Source: Streptomyces zhihengii | GTDB lineage: Bacteria; Actinomycetota; Actinomycetes; Streptomycetales; Streptomycetaceae | Assembly: GCF_016919245.1 (NCBI RefSeq) | Contig: NZ_JAFEJA010000001.1 | Location: 868,001 to 932,000 of the forward strand | DNA length: 64,000 nt | Reading direction: 5' to 3' | Translations under genes and position numbers: made by a program | In this document: positions 47,175 through 54,587 of the stretch, piece by piece | Layout: each line of letters begins with the position of its first letter | Position numbering within the stretch: the first letter of the stretch is position 1 | The notes under the pieces: generated by a model | What the model saw: only the letters and a program-made list of their open reading frames with translations | Told to the model about the DNA's origin: nothing | Database searches by the model: none

Positions 47175-47984
47175 CTATCCCGCGCGCCCCGGTTCGAACG
47201 CGGCGAGCATCTCCTCCAGCGCGTGCTGGTCGGGGCCGATGAAGGGGTCCGCGCCGGGCGCCAGGGCGAGGGTGTCCAGCATCCGCGGCGCGAGGCCGGC
47301 GGCCGGCGGGAGGTGGGTGCTGAGCACGATCTCCGGCTCCATCACGCGCAGCGGGACCAGCGTCTCGGCGTACCGGCCGGGGTCGACGAGGTGGACCCAG
47401 GGGCTGTCCACGGTCGCCCAGAGCAATTGGGCGGTCCGCAGGTCACCCTCCTTGACGTCCCCCGCGCTGTCGCCCTCGGCGAGGTCCGGGGAGGGCATCG
47501 GGGCGCCGAAGCAGTCGGAGCTGAAGCAGGCCCCGGACTTCTCGTCCCAGAAGCCGATGGTGGCAGGGTTGTCGAACAGCGGCGGCCGGAAGGCGTGCAG
47601 CAGCCGGTCCCCCACGTCGAGGCACTGGCCCGGGTTGAGCAGGAAGATCCGGTCGAGGGGCAGCGGGCGCTCGGTCGACATGATGCCCGCGCCGGCGAAG
47701 GTGGTGACGACCCGGGCCCGGGGCGCGGACGCCAGCAGGGAGAACAGGCCGCCGGTGTGGTCGCGGTCCGGGTGGCTCAGCCAGATCCAGCGGACGTCCT
47801 CGGGGTCGACGACCGACCCGAGGGTGTTCAGGAAGTCCCGGTCGGGCAGGCCGAGACCGGTGTCGACGACGACGGGCTCGGCGGCGTGCAGGACGAAGGC
47901 GTTGACCGGGAGGAATCCGATCCCGGCGACCTCCAGGTGGTCGCCCAGCACGGAGATCTCGTGTCCGATCCGGTGAATGGTCAT
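47175..47984 (-). CDS. MBL-fold metallo-hydrolase
   Basis: 269 aa. Metallo-beta-lactamase fold with the ligand motif WLSHPDRDHTGG (H-x-D-x-D-H variant), an early VVVDTGLGLPDRDF, Asp/Ser site CFSSDCFGAPMPSPD and a late VLSTHLPPAAG histidine. The DR-DH spacing and the SSDC segment resemble the diiron ODP/flavodiiron-like subgroup that binds O2 or NO, but there is no attached flavodoxin domain. GGAG five bases before ATG 47984. Substrate unknown. Confidence 0.88.
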   Translation of the reverse strand: MTIHRIGHEISVLGDHLEVAGIGFLPVNAFVLHAAEPVVVDTGLGLPDRDFLNTLGSVVDPEDVRWIWLSHPDRDHTGGLFSLLASAPRARVVTTFAGAGIMSTERPLPLDRIFLLNPGQCLDVGDRLLHAFRPPLFDNPATIGFWDEKSGACFSSDCFGAPMPSPDLAEGDSAGDVKEGDLRTAQLLWATVDSPWVHLVDPGRYAETLVPLRVMEPEIVLSTHLPPAAGLAPRMLDTLALAPGADPFIGPDQHALEEMLAAFEPGRAG

Positions 47985-48124
47985 GACGGCTCCGGGACCC
48001 CCTGGACCGACGGCGGGCCGGATCCCGGGGCCCCGGCCCGCAGCCTGGCGGGCCGTGCCGTGCGACGCACCCCCGCGCCGGGCCGGCACCTTGCTCTGTC
48101 TCCAGTGTGACCCCGGGACGGGCT

Positions 48125-48153
48125 CGGCGCTCCCGCCGGCGACGGGAGCGCCG
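48125..48153 (-). terminator. Terminator downstream of panD
   Basis: 11-bp perfect arms CGGCGCTCCCG / CGGGAGCGCCG with a 7-base loop, six bases past the panD stop codon. Confidence 0.7.
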
Positions 48154-48158
48154 GAGGT

Positions 48159-48575
48159 CTAGACCACTGCGTGCGGGGGACGGACCGTGTCGCCGCCGGG
48201 CACCGGCTCGGCGGCGTCACCCCCGAGCGCCACGATCCGGTTCTCCGCGTCCACGTGCACGACGCTCGGGACGAGCGCGCGCGCCTCGGCGTCCTCGACC
48301 TGCGCGTAGCTGATCAGGATGACCAGGTCCCCGGGGTGCACGAGATGCGCCGCCGCCCCGTTGATCCCGATCACGCCGCTGCCGCGCTCGCCCTCGATGA
48401 CATAGGTCTCCAGGCGCGCGCCGTTGGTGATGTCGACGATGTGCACGAGCTCGCCGGGCAGCAGATCGGCGGCGTCCATCAGATCCCGGTCGACGGTGAC
48501 GGACCCGACGTAGTGGAGATCGGCCTGGGTGACGGTGGCGCGGTGGATCTTGGACTTGAACATGGTGCGAAGCAT
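48159..48575 (-). CDS. panD: Aspartate 1-decarboxylase
   Basis: 138 aa pyruvoyl enzyme making beta-alanine for pantothenate and coenzyme A. The zymogen begins [20 protein letters not shown] and has the self-cleavage site Gly24-Ser25 in HYVGSVTVD. The catalytic Lys9 and Tyr (ETYVIEG, about residue 58) are present, and so is [20 protein letters not shown] 48575 follows GGGAG by eight bases; an upstream in-frame GTG is less likely. The gene stands apart from panBC. A small CCTGC-N6-GCAGG palindrome lies upstream (48605-48620). Confidence 0.95.
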   Translation of the reverse strand: MLRTMFKSKIHRATVTQADLHYVGSVTVDRDLMDAADLLPGELVHIVDITNGARLETYVIEGERGSGVIGINGAAAHLVHPGDLVILISYAQVEDAEARALVPSVVHVDAENRIVALGGDAAEPVPGGDTVRPPHAVV

Positions 48576-48604
48576 CGAGACTACTCCCACGAAGAGGCTC
48601 CCTG

Positions 48605-48620
48605 CCTGCGTTATTGCAGG
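48605..48620. promoter_or_regulatory. Small palindrome upstream of panD
   Basis: CCTGC-GTTATT-GCAGG, an AT-centred inverted repeat 30 bases before the panD start. Could be an operator; evidence is weak. Confidence 0.3.
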
Positions 48621-48719
48621 TCAAGGGCTGTTCCATATCCTACAAGAGTCGCGTGGCCGTCGGCCCGGACGCCCCGGTAAGCGTACGCAGCGCTCGCCCC
48701 CGGTTTTCCGTGATCACCG

Positions 48720-49655
48720 TCACTCCGATCCGCCGGCGGCGCGCCTGCGGGTCCGCCTCACCTCCCGGTCGACGGCCCAGGCGTCGGCGACCGGTCCGAG
48801 GTGGCCGAGCTTGTCGGGGTTGATGACCGAGCGGATGGTCTGGATGCGTCCGTCGAGCATGTCGAGGGCGAGGATGTGGAGGACCTTGCCCTCCCGGTCG
48901 CGGAAGACGGCGCCGGGCCGGCCGTTGACCTCGTGCGGCTCGAACGTGACGTCGACCCGCATCATCAGCGGGTAGACGCCGGCCAGCAGCCTGGCCACGT
49001 TCTCGGCGCCGACGACGGCCCTGGCAAGCTGCGGGGCCTTGCCGCCGCCGTCGCCCACGAGCTGGACATCGGCGGAGAGCAGACCCCGCAGACCGTCCAC
49101 GTCCCCTTGCGACAGTGCCGCGAAGAACCGCTTCGCCAGTTCCTGTCGCTCCCGCCGGTCCGCCTCGAACCGGGGCCGTCCCTCGTTCATGTGGCGACGC
49201 GCCCGGACCAGAAGCTGACGGCACGCCGCCTCCGAGCGCCCCACCGTCGAGGCGATCTCGTCGAAGCCGAAGGCGAACACCTCCCGCAGCACGAAGACGG
49301 ACCGCTCCAGCGGGCTGAGCCGCTCCAGGAGCAGCAGCGCCGCCATCGACACCGAGTCGGCCAGCTCCGCCGCACGTGCCGGGTCCTCGTAGGGGTCCCT
49401 CAGCAGCGGCTCGGGCAGCCACGGCCCGACGTACTCCTCCCGCCGCACCCGGGCCGAACGCAGGACGTCGATGGCGATGCGGGTGACCGTCGCCGACAGG
49501 AACGCCTTGACCGACACGGGCCTCGTCGGCGAGGCGTCGAAGCGCAGCCATGTCTCCTGCACCGCGTCCTCCGCCTCGCCCACGCTGCCCAGGATCCGGT
49601 ACGCGATCGAGAACAGCAGAGGCCGCAGCTCTTCGAACTCCTCCACCTTGCCCAC
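48720..49655 (-). CDS. ECF41-type sigma factor with C-terminal SnoaL-like domain
   Basis: 311 aa. Region 2 (LLFSIAYRILGSVGEAEDAV, QETWLRF), linker carrying the ECF41 hallmark YVGPWLPEPL, region 4 (LSPLERSVFVLREVFAFGFD, EIASTVGRSEAACRQLLVRA), then a SnoaL/NTF2-like extension (about 175-290) with the DGGGK motif and NPDKL. In ECF41 proteins this extension replaces a separate anti-sigma factor. It lies 30 bp after the COE gene on the same strand, the classic ECF41-COE operon. The promoter at 50200-50226 implies autoregulation. Confidence 0.93.
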   Translation of the reverse strand: MGKVEEFEELRPLLFSIAYRILGSVGEAEDAVQETWLRFDASPTRPVSVKAFLSATVTRIAIDVLRSARVRREEYVGPWLPEPLLRDPYEDPARAAELADSVSMAALLLLERLSPLERSVFVLREVFAFGFDEIASTVGRSEAACRQLLVRARRHMNEGRPRFEADRRERQELAKRFFAALSQGDVDGLRGLLSADVQLVGDGGGKAPQLARAVVGAENVARLLAGVYPLMMRVDVTFEPHEVNGRPGAVFRDREGKVLHILALDMLDGRIQTIRSVINPDKLGHLGPVADAWAVDREVRRTRRRAAGGSE

Positions 49656-49685
49656 GTCATCTCCCTTGTGCGGTCCGTGTGTCGA

Positions 49686-50159
49686 TCAGTGGAACTGCCC
49701 GACCCGGTAATCCCCGGCCGGCTGCCGGGTGATGACGTTCAGCCGGTTCACCGCGTTCATGAACGAGATCAGCATGACCAGTGCCGTGAGCTGCTCCTCG
49801 TCGTAGTGCTCCGCGGCCCGTGCCCACACCTCGTCGTCGACGCCTCCCGCCGCGTCCGCGACCCGGGTCCCCTGCTCGGCCAGCTCCAGCGCGGCACGCT
49901 CGGCCCCGGTGAAGACCGTGGCCTCCCGCCACACGGGGACCAGGTGCAGCCGGACCGCGGTCTCGCCCGCGGCGGCGGCCTCCTTGGTGTGCATGTCGAG
50001 GCAGGCGGCGCAGCCGTTGATCTGGCTCACCCGCAGGGCCACGAGTTCCTGGGTGGCGGCCGGCAGCGGTGAGTCCTTGATCTCCCGGCCTGCCGCCATG
50101 AAGTACTTGAGGGCCTTGCCCGCGGTCGGGCTGGCGAAGTAGACGAGTCGCGCGTCCAT
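49686..50159 (-). CDS. Carboxymuconolactone decarboxylase / AhpD-family protein (COE), ECF41-linked copy
   Basis: 157 aa, paralog of the gene at 3088-3561 (same length, gap-free, about two-thirds identical). The redox motif is NGCAACLDMHTKEAAAAGE. COE proteins are the standard partners of ECF41 sigma factors and their usual regulatory target; the true substrate is not known, possibly a peroxide or quinone. ATG 50159 follows CGGAGGA by seven bases. First gene of the COE-sigma operon, with an ECF41 promoter 41 bp upstream. Confidence 0.92.
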   Translation of the reverse strand: MDARLVYFASPTAGKALKYFMAAGREIKDSPLPAATQELVALRVSQINGCAACLDMHTKEAAAAGETAVRLHLVPVWREATVFTGAERAALELAEQGTRVADAAGGVDDEVWARAAEHYDEEQLTALVMLISFMNAVNRLNVITRQPAGDYRVGQFH

Positions 50160-50199
50160 CGTGTGTTCCTCCGTGCTCGTCGGTGTCCTCACCTACCGA

Positions 50200-50226
50200 G
50201 ACGAGACAGCCCGCGTCCCTGTGACA
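50200..50226 (-). promoter_or_regulatory. ECF41-type promoter of the COE-sigma operon
   Basis: Read on the minus strand: TGTCACA (50226-50220), 16 bases, CGTC (50203-50200); identical boxes and spacing to the site at 3598-3624. The position, 41 bases before the COE start, is right for a -10/-35 pair. Confidence 0.82.
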
Positions 50227-50342
50227 CGTTCGCGGACGGTAAACCGGCCGGGCGGGTGGGCAGGATGGATCACGATCGCCGCCGCGACCCGATCGTCCGG
50301 CACGGCGGCTCCGCCGCCCGCACCCACCGAAAGAGGCCCACC

Positions 50343-51569
50343 GTGCCCGAACAGCGGATTCTCGTCCTCGATCCCACCGCGTCCGACCCGGACGCCGAGC
50401 ACCGGGCCCTGCGCGGACGCGGGGCGGCCACGCAGGTCGACATCCTCGGGGTGCGCGCCTGGTCCGTGTCCGATCCCGTCCTTCTCAAGCAGCTTCTGAC
50501 GAGCAAGGAGGTCTCCAAGGACGGCCGCGCCCACTGGCCGGCGTTCGCCGAGACCGTCACCACCTGGCCGCTGGCGCTGTGGATCGCGGTGGAGAACATG
50601 TTCACCGCCTACGGCGCCGACCACAGCCGCTTACGGCGGATGATCGCCCCCGCGCTCTCGGCCCGGCGCGCCGCCGCCCTCCGGGACGACGTCGAGGGGA
50701 TCGTGACCGGCATCCTCGACGACCTCGGCACACTCCCGGACGGTGCCACGGTCGACCTGCGCGAACGCCTCGCGTACCCGCTCCCGATCGCCGTCATCGG
50801 CAAGCTGATGGGCGTCCCGTCCGACCGGCGCGCCGAGTTCCGCGCCGTGGTGGACAACGTGTTCGCCACCCATCTCACCGCCGAGGAGCAGGCCGCCAAC
50901 ACCGCCGCGCTCTACGGCCTGATGGACGGGCTGATCCAGGTCAAGCGTGCCGAGCCCGGCGAGGACATGACCTCGCTCCTGATCGCCTCCCGCGACGACG
51001 AGGGCGACGGCTCGGCGCTCGGTGACGCCGAACTGCGCGACACCCTGATGATCAGCGCCGGCTACGAGACCACCGCCAACGTCATCGACCAGGCGCTGAC
51101 CACCCTGCTGTCGGACCCCCAGCAGCTCGCCCATGTCCGGGAGGGCCGCTGCACCTGGCAGGACGTCGTCGAGGAGACACTGCGGCACCAGCCCGCGGTC
51201 AAGCACCTCCCGCTGCGCTACGCGCGCACCGACATCCCCCTCCCCGACGGGCAGCGGATCAGGGCGGGCGAGGCGATCCTCGCCTCCTACGCCGCCGCCA
51301 ACCGCCACCCCGACTGGCACCCGGACGCCGACCGCTTCGACGCCACGCGCCCCGGCAAGGACCACCTCGCCTTCGGGCACGGCGTCCACTTCTGCCTCGG
51401 CGCTCCCCTCGCCCGGCTCGAAGTCGCCACCGCCCTGCGCCTGTTCTTCGAGCGCTTCCCCGACGCGCGGCTCACCACGGAGCGCGACGCCCTGGAGAGG
51501 CTGCCGAGTCTGATCAGCAACGGACACGCCTCCGTACCCGTGCGGCTGCGCCCGGCGGCGAGCGGTTGA
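50343..51569 (+). CDS. Cytochrome P450 monooxygenase
   Basis: 408 aa, normal length for a soluble bacterial P450. I-helix oxygen-binding motif ISAGYETTANVIDQ, K-helix ExxR in VVEETLRHQPAVKHLPLRYA, and the haem-thiolate loop FGHGVHFCLGAPLARLEVAT with the Cys ligand. GTG 50343 with AGAGG six bases upstream is preferred; 60 upstream in-frame codons look unlike P450. It is divergent from the COE-sigma operon. It needs a ferredoxin partner, none being encoded here; substrate unknown. CYP107-like overall, tentatively. Confidence 0.93.
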   Translation: MPEQRILVLDPTASDPDAEHRALRGRGAATQVDILGVRAWSVSDPVLLKQLLTSKEVSKDGRAHWPAFAETVTTWPLALWIAVENMFTAYGADHSRLRRMIAPALSARRAAALRDDVEGIVTGILDDLGTLPDGATVDLRERLAYPLPIAVIGKLMGVPSDRRAEFRAVVDNVFATHLTAEEQAANTAALYGLMDGLIQVKRAEPGEDMTSLLIASRDDEGDGSALGDAELRDTLMISAGYETTANVIDQALTTLLSDPQQLAHVREGRCTWQDVVEETLRHQPAVKHLPLRYARTDIPLPDGQRIRAGEAILASYAAANRHPDWHPDADRFDATRPGKDHLAFGHGVHFCLGAPLARLEVATALRLFFERFPDARLTTERDALERLPSLISNGHASVPVRLRPAASG

Positions 51570-51651
51570 GCGCTGTCGCGGCGCGGGGGCGTGGCGGGCG
51601 CGGGGGCGTGGCGCGCCCCTGACACGGCGGGCGCCGGGGTGCGCACGGCCG

Positions 51652-52467
51652 TCAGAGGGTCCGCGACACCCGCAGCTCGGTGAGGTGGCGCTTGGTGACC
51701 CGGCCGGCGTGGCGGCCGTCGATCAGGGCCGCGACGCAGCTCAGCAGGCCCGCCAGGGCCTCCGGCGGCAGGGCGCGGTGGTTGGAGTAGGTGCGCAGCA
51801 GCCGCAGGTACTCCTCGGTGGTGTAGGTCAGCTCCCACTGCCAGCGCCGGCGTTCGACGGGGCCGAAGCGTCCGCTGCGGGCGGCCTCCGCCGCGTGGTC
51901 CGAGGTGTCGACGTCGTCCGCGGCGGGGGGCCGCAGGCCCGGGGGTGTGGCCGGGTCGAAGCGTTCGTAGCAGCGCTGGACCTCGGCGAAGAACTCCTCG
52001 CTGCCGCCCGCCACATGCTGGGTGGAGACCACGGCGAGGGCACCGCCGGGCCGCAGCGCGTCGGCGGCCCGGGTCATGCGGACGGCGGGGTCGATCCAGT
52101 GGAAGGCCGTGGCCGCGACGACCGCGTCGAAGGGGTCGCCGGGCAGCGGCCAGGTCTCGAAGTCCGCGGTCACCACCTCCACGGCCTCGTACGCGGCCAG
52201 GTTCCGCCGGGCGACGGCGGCCATGTCCGCGCCGAGTTCGACGGCGGTGATCCGGCATCCGCGTGCGGCCAGCGGCACGGTGGCCTTGCCGGTGCCCGCC
52301 CCCACCTCCAGGACCCGGCACCCCGGTCCGGTACCGGCCAGTGCGTGCAGGGCGTCGAACAGCTCCGGCGGGTACCCGGGTCTGGCCCGGTCGTACAGCT
52401 CCGCGTCCTCGTCGAAGGTCCGGCTCAGACGAACGCGGCGGGTCTCGTGCGGGGTGTCGTCGCGCAT
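51652..52467 (-). CDS. SAM-dependent methyltransferase (UbiE-type class I)
   Basis: 271 aa. The SAM motif VLEVGAGTGKATVPLAARGC is followed by acidic VELGADMAAVAR, motif II region DAVVAATAFHWIDPAVRMTR and motif III LRPGGALAVVSTQHVAG. It belongs to the class of small-molecule methyltransferases that contain the AFHW motif. Stop at 51652 follows an 80-bp region with repeated GGCGCGGGGGCGTGGC after the P450. ATG 52467 has GGGGAG close upstream. Substrate unknown; being next to a P450 is suggestive but not proof of a joint pathway. Confidence 0.88.
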   Translation of the reverse strand: MRDDTPHETRRVRLSRTFDEDAELYDRARPGYPPELFDALHALAGTGPGCRVLEVGAGTGKATVPLAARGCRITAVELGADMAAVARRNLAAYEAVEVVTADFETWPLPGDPFDAVVAATAFHWIDPAVRMTRAADALRPGGALAVVSTQHVAGGSEEFFAEVQRCYERFDPATPPGLRPPAADDVDTSDHAAEAARSGRFGPVERRRWQWELTYTTEEYLRLLRTYSNHRALPPEALAGLLSCVAALIDGRHAGRVTKRHLTELRVSRTL

Positions 52468-52583
52468 GGCTCCCCATCGTAGGCGGCGCGCGCCTGCGGG
52501 ACCGGTGGGCCGGGGCCGGTTCCCGGGGCCGGTTCCCAGGGGCAGCGTGTCGATCGGTTCCCGGGGCCGGCCCGGCGCGGCGG

Positions 52584-53627
52584 TCAGCTGCCCGGGGTCA
52601 GCGCGTCGATCAGCTGCCGGGCGCGGGTGTCGTCGTGCAGGAGTGCCTCGATCAGGGGGCCGGTCCCCGGGTCGGCGGCGGGCAGGGCGCAGGAGCCGGC
52701 GGGCGAGGTGGCGTACGGGCGGGTCGCCGCGTCGAGGTAGGCCCTGGCGGGGCGGGCGTCGGCCGTCAGCCGGACGCGTCCGCCGGTCAGGGCGCGGTGC
52801 ACCGCGGCGTGGTCGATTCCCAGGCCGGCCAGCAGTTCGCCGCCCGCGTAGCGGGAGTCGTCGCCGGGGGCGGCTTCCTTCGCCAGATGCGGGTGGCGCA
52901 GGGCCAGCTCGTGGGTGGCCAGGACCGCCAGCAGGATGTGCTCGGTGCCGGGCTCGCGGCAACCGAGGCGGCGCGCCTGCTCGTAGGTCTCCATGGCGGC
53001 CCACCAGGCGGGCCGCGCGGCCCAGTTGACGCCCGCGAAGGTGAGCATCCACCGCTTCCACAGCGGCAGGTGCCGGTACACACCGCGGCCGAGCAGGACC
53101 TCGCGGGTGGGGTGCAGCAGGGGGTCGAGGTCGTCGTGCCCGGCCGCGGTTCCGCCGTCGAGCCGGGTGCGCACGGTCAGCGGTGAGACACTGCAGGCGC
53201 CGAGGAGTTCCACCGCGCGGTTGTCCTCCTCCAGCAGCGCCCGCAGCAGATGGACCGCGGTGAACTTCGGCGCGTCCTCCCGCTGGGCCTGCCGCATCGC
53301 CGCGGTCAGCGCCCGGGCCGCGGCGCCGGTGAGACGGATGCCCCGGTCGCCGTCCTCCCCCAGGACGTCCGTGGAGGCGACGGCGGCCCCGGCGTCGTCC
53401 GAGCCGCCCCAATCGCCGTCGCCTCCCCTCCTGTCGCGCAGCACCGCCATCAGCACCGTCCTGGTCGCGCCTTCGCCGTCGAGCGCTTCGCGTGCGGGGC
53501 CCCTGGCCGTGGTGATGCCCGCCAGCAGGTGTTCGGACCCGATGGGTCCGTCGGCGGATGCCCGTGCGCCGCGGGCGGCGCCCAGGATTCCGACGACGTT
53601 CCAGGCGGGCTCCTTGATCGCTGTCAT
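52584..53627 (-). CDS. Clp N-terminal-domain protein (tandem Clp-N, no ATPase)
   Basis: 347 aa. Residues about 10-165 carry a Clp-N-like double helix repeat: GPIGSEHLLAGITTARGPAR and TAVHLLRALLEEDNRAVELL; a second pair follows later, GTEHILLAVLATHELALRHP and TGPLIEALLHDDTRARQLI. There is no Walker A motif, so it is not a ClpA/C unfoldase but could be an adaptor or peptide-binding protein of the ClpC type. A GAGGAG site precedes ATG 53627. The adjacent gene on the same strand encodes a LURP-one-like protein. Confidence 0.82.
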   Translation of the reverse strand: MTAIKEPAWNVVGILGAARGARASADGPIGSEHLLAGITTARGPAREALDGEGATRTVLMAVLRDRRGGDGDWGGSDDAGAAVASTDVLGEDGDRGIRLTGAAARALTAAMRQAQREDAPKFTAVHLLRALLEEDNRAVELLGACSVSPLTVRTRLDGGTAAGHDDLDPLLHPTREVLLGRGVYRHLPLWKRWMLTFAGVNWAARPAWWAAMETYEQARRLGCREPGTEHILLAVLATHELALRHPHLAKEAAPGDDSRYAGGELLAGLGIDHAAVHRALTGGRVRLTADARPARAYLDAATRPYATSPAGSCALPAADPGTGPLIEALLHDDTRARQLIDALTPGS

Positions 53628-53639
53628 ACGGCTCTCCTC

Positions 53640-53757
53640 GTGGTGGTGGTGGCGGCGGGGGTGGGTCGGGGTGCGGGGAGGGGTGCGGGGAGGGGGTGCG
53701 GCGGGGGCGGGGATGCGACGTGCAGGGACGGGGATGCGGCGGGAGCGGGGGCGGGTC
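53640..53757. repeat. G-rich low-complexity tract
   Basis: Plus-strand G-runs of 4-6 recur as GGGGTGCGGGGAGGGG and similar units, giving multiple possible G-quadruplex tetrads. It fills the gap between two minus-strand genes, so the transcript through it is C-rich. Confidence 0.6.
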
Positions 53758-54364
53758 AGTCCGAGCGCAGGGCGTCCAGGGCGACGGCCTGGGCGATGGC
53801 GAGCCGGCGGTCGAGGCCGGGACCGGTCAGGCGGATCACGTACCGCGCACGCAGCCCGAACCGCTTGTCGACGGTCATGCCCCGCTTCCCGCCGTCGGCG
53901 CCCTCGGTGAAGTCGAAGTGGTGCGGCCACACGAACGGCACGAAGTCGGTGAACGGCAGGAAGTCCCAGACCCGGCGCAGCACGGCCACCGCCGCGTTGC
54001 GCTCGCGTCCGGTGAGATCCCCGTGCCCGGGCCGGCCGAGGACCCAGGTCGTGCGCAGCAGGGAGGCGACCGGCTTCTCGTGGAAGGTCCCGAGGGCGTT
54101 CCCCTCCTCGTCCCGCACCGTGTAGACGGCGCCGAGGTCGAGGGCCTGGCCGGCCTCGAAGGTGCACAGGACGCGGTCCCTGGACTCGTCGGTCCAGACC
54201 GTCGTCCGTTCGGTGGCCGTCAGCGCCTTCTGCTCGGCGAAGGCGACGGTCTCGCCCGCCGATCCGTCGGGGCGGGCCGATGTCACGGAGTACCTCTTGA
54301 CCGCCAGGGTCGTCCGCCGTCTGACGGTGAAACTCTCCTGCGCCTGGAGCTGCGTGGTGTCCAC
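53756..54364 (-). CDS. LURP-one-related/scramblase-like protein
   Basis: 202 aa. Tubby-like beta-strand pattern with the typical opening (FTVRRRTTLAVKRYSVTS) and repeated short strands AVYTVRDEEGNALGTFHEKP. The family (LOR/scramblase-like) is usually of unknown function in bacteria. The central WDFLPFTDFVPFVWPHHFDF is strikingly aromatic and could contact membranes. ATG 54364 with a GGGGGAAGCAC site. It is upstream of the Clp-N gene, separated by a G-rich tract of about 130 bp. Confidence 0.7.
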   Translation of the reverse strand: MDTTQLQAQESFTVRRRTTLAVKRYSVTSARPDGSAGETVAFAEQKALTATERTTVWTDESRDRVLCTFEAGQALDLGAVYTVRDEEGNALGTFHEKPVASLLRTTWVLGRPGHGDLTGRERNAAVAVLRRVWDFLPFTDFVPFVWPHHFDFTEGADGGKRGMTVDKRFGLRARYVIRLTGPGLDRRLAIAQAVALDALRSD

Positions 54365-54575
54365 GAGGTGCTTCCCCCATCGTCGTTCTCTTGCGTCGTC
54401 CGGTGTCCATCCTCACCACCGGCGGACGCACGGGGCAGTTCCCGGAAGTCGCGCACCCGAACGACGAAGGGGGACGGCGCGGACACCTCGCCCGGGCACA
54501 ACACGGGCGCGGGCAGTCGACTTTCGTCGATCACGGCGACGACGCGGGGATGATGCGGCGCTCCGGGGCGGTGGC

Positions 54576-54581
54576 TATCGT
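54576..54581 (+). promoter_or_regulatory. Possible -10 box of leaderless histidine kinase gene
   Basis: TATCGT six bases before the GTG at 54588; no ribosome site is seen. Confidence 0.35.
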
Positions 54582-54587
54582 CGGCCC

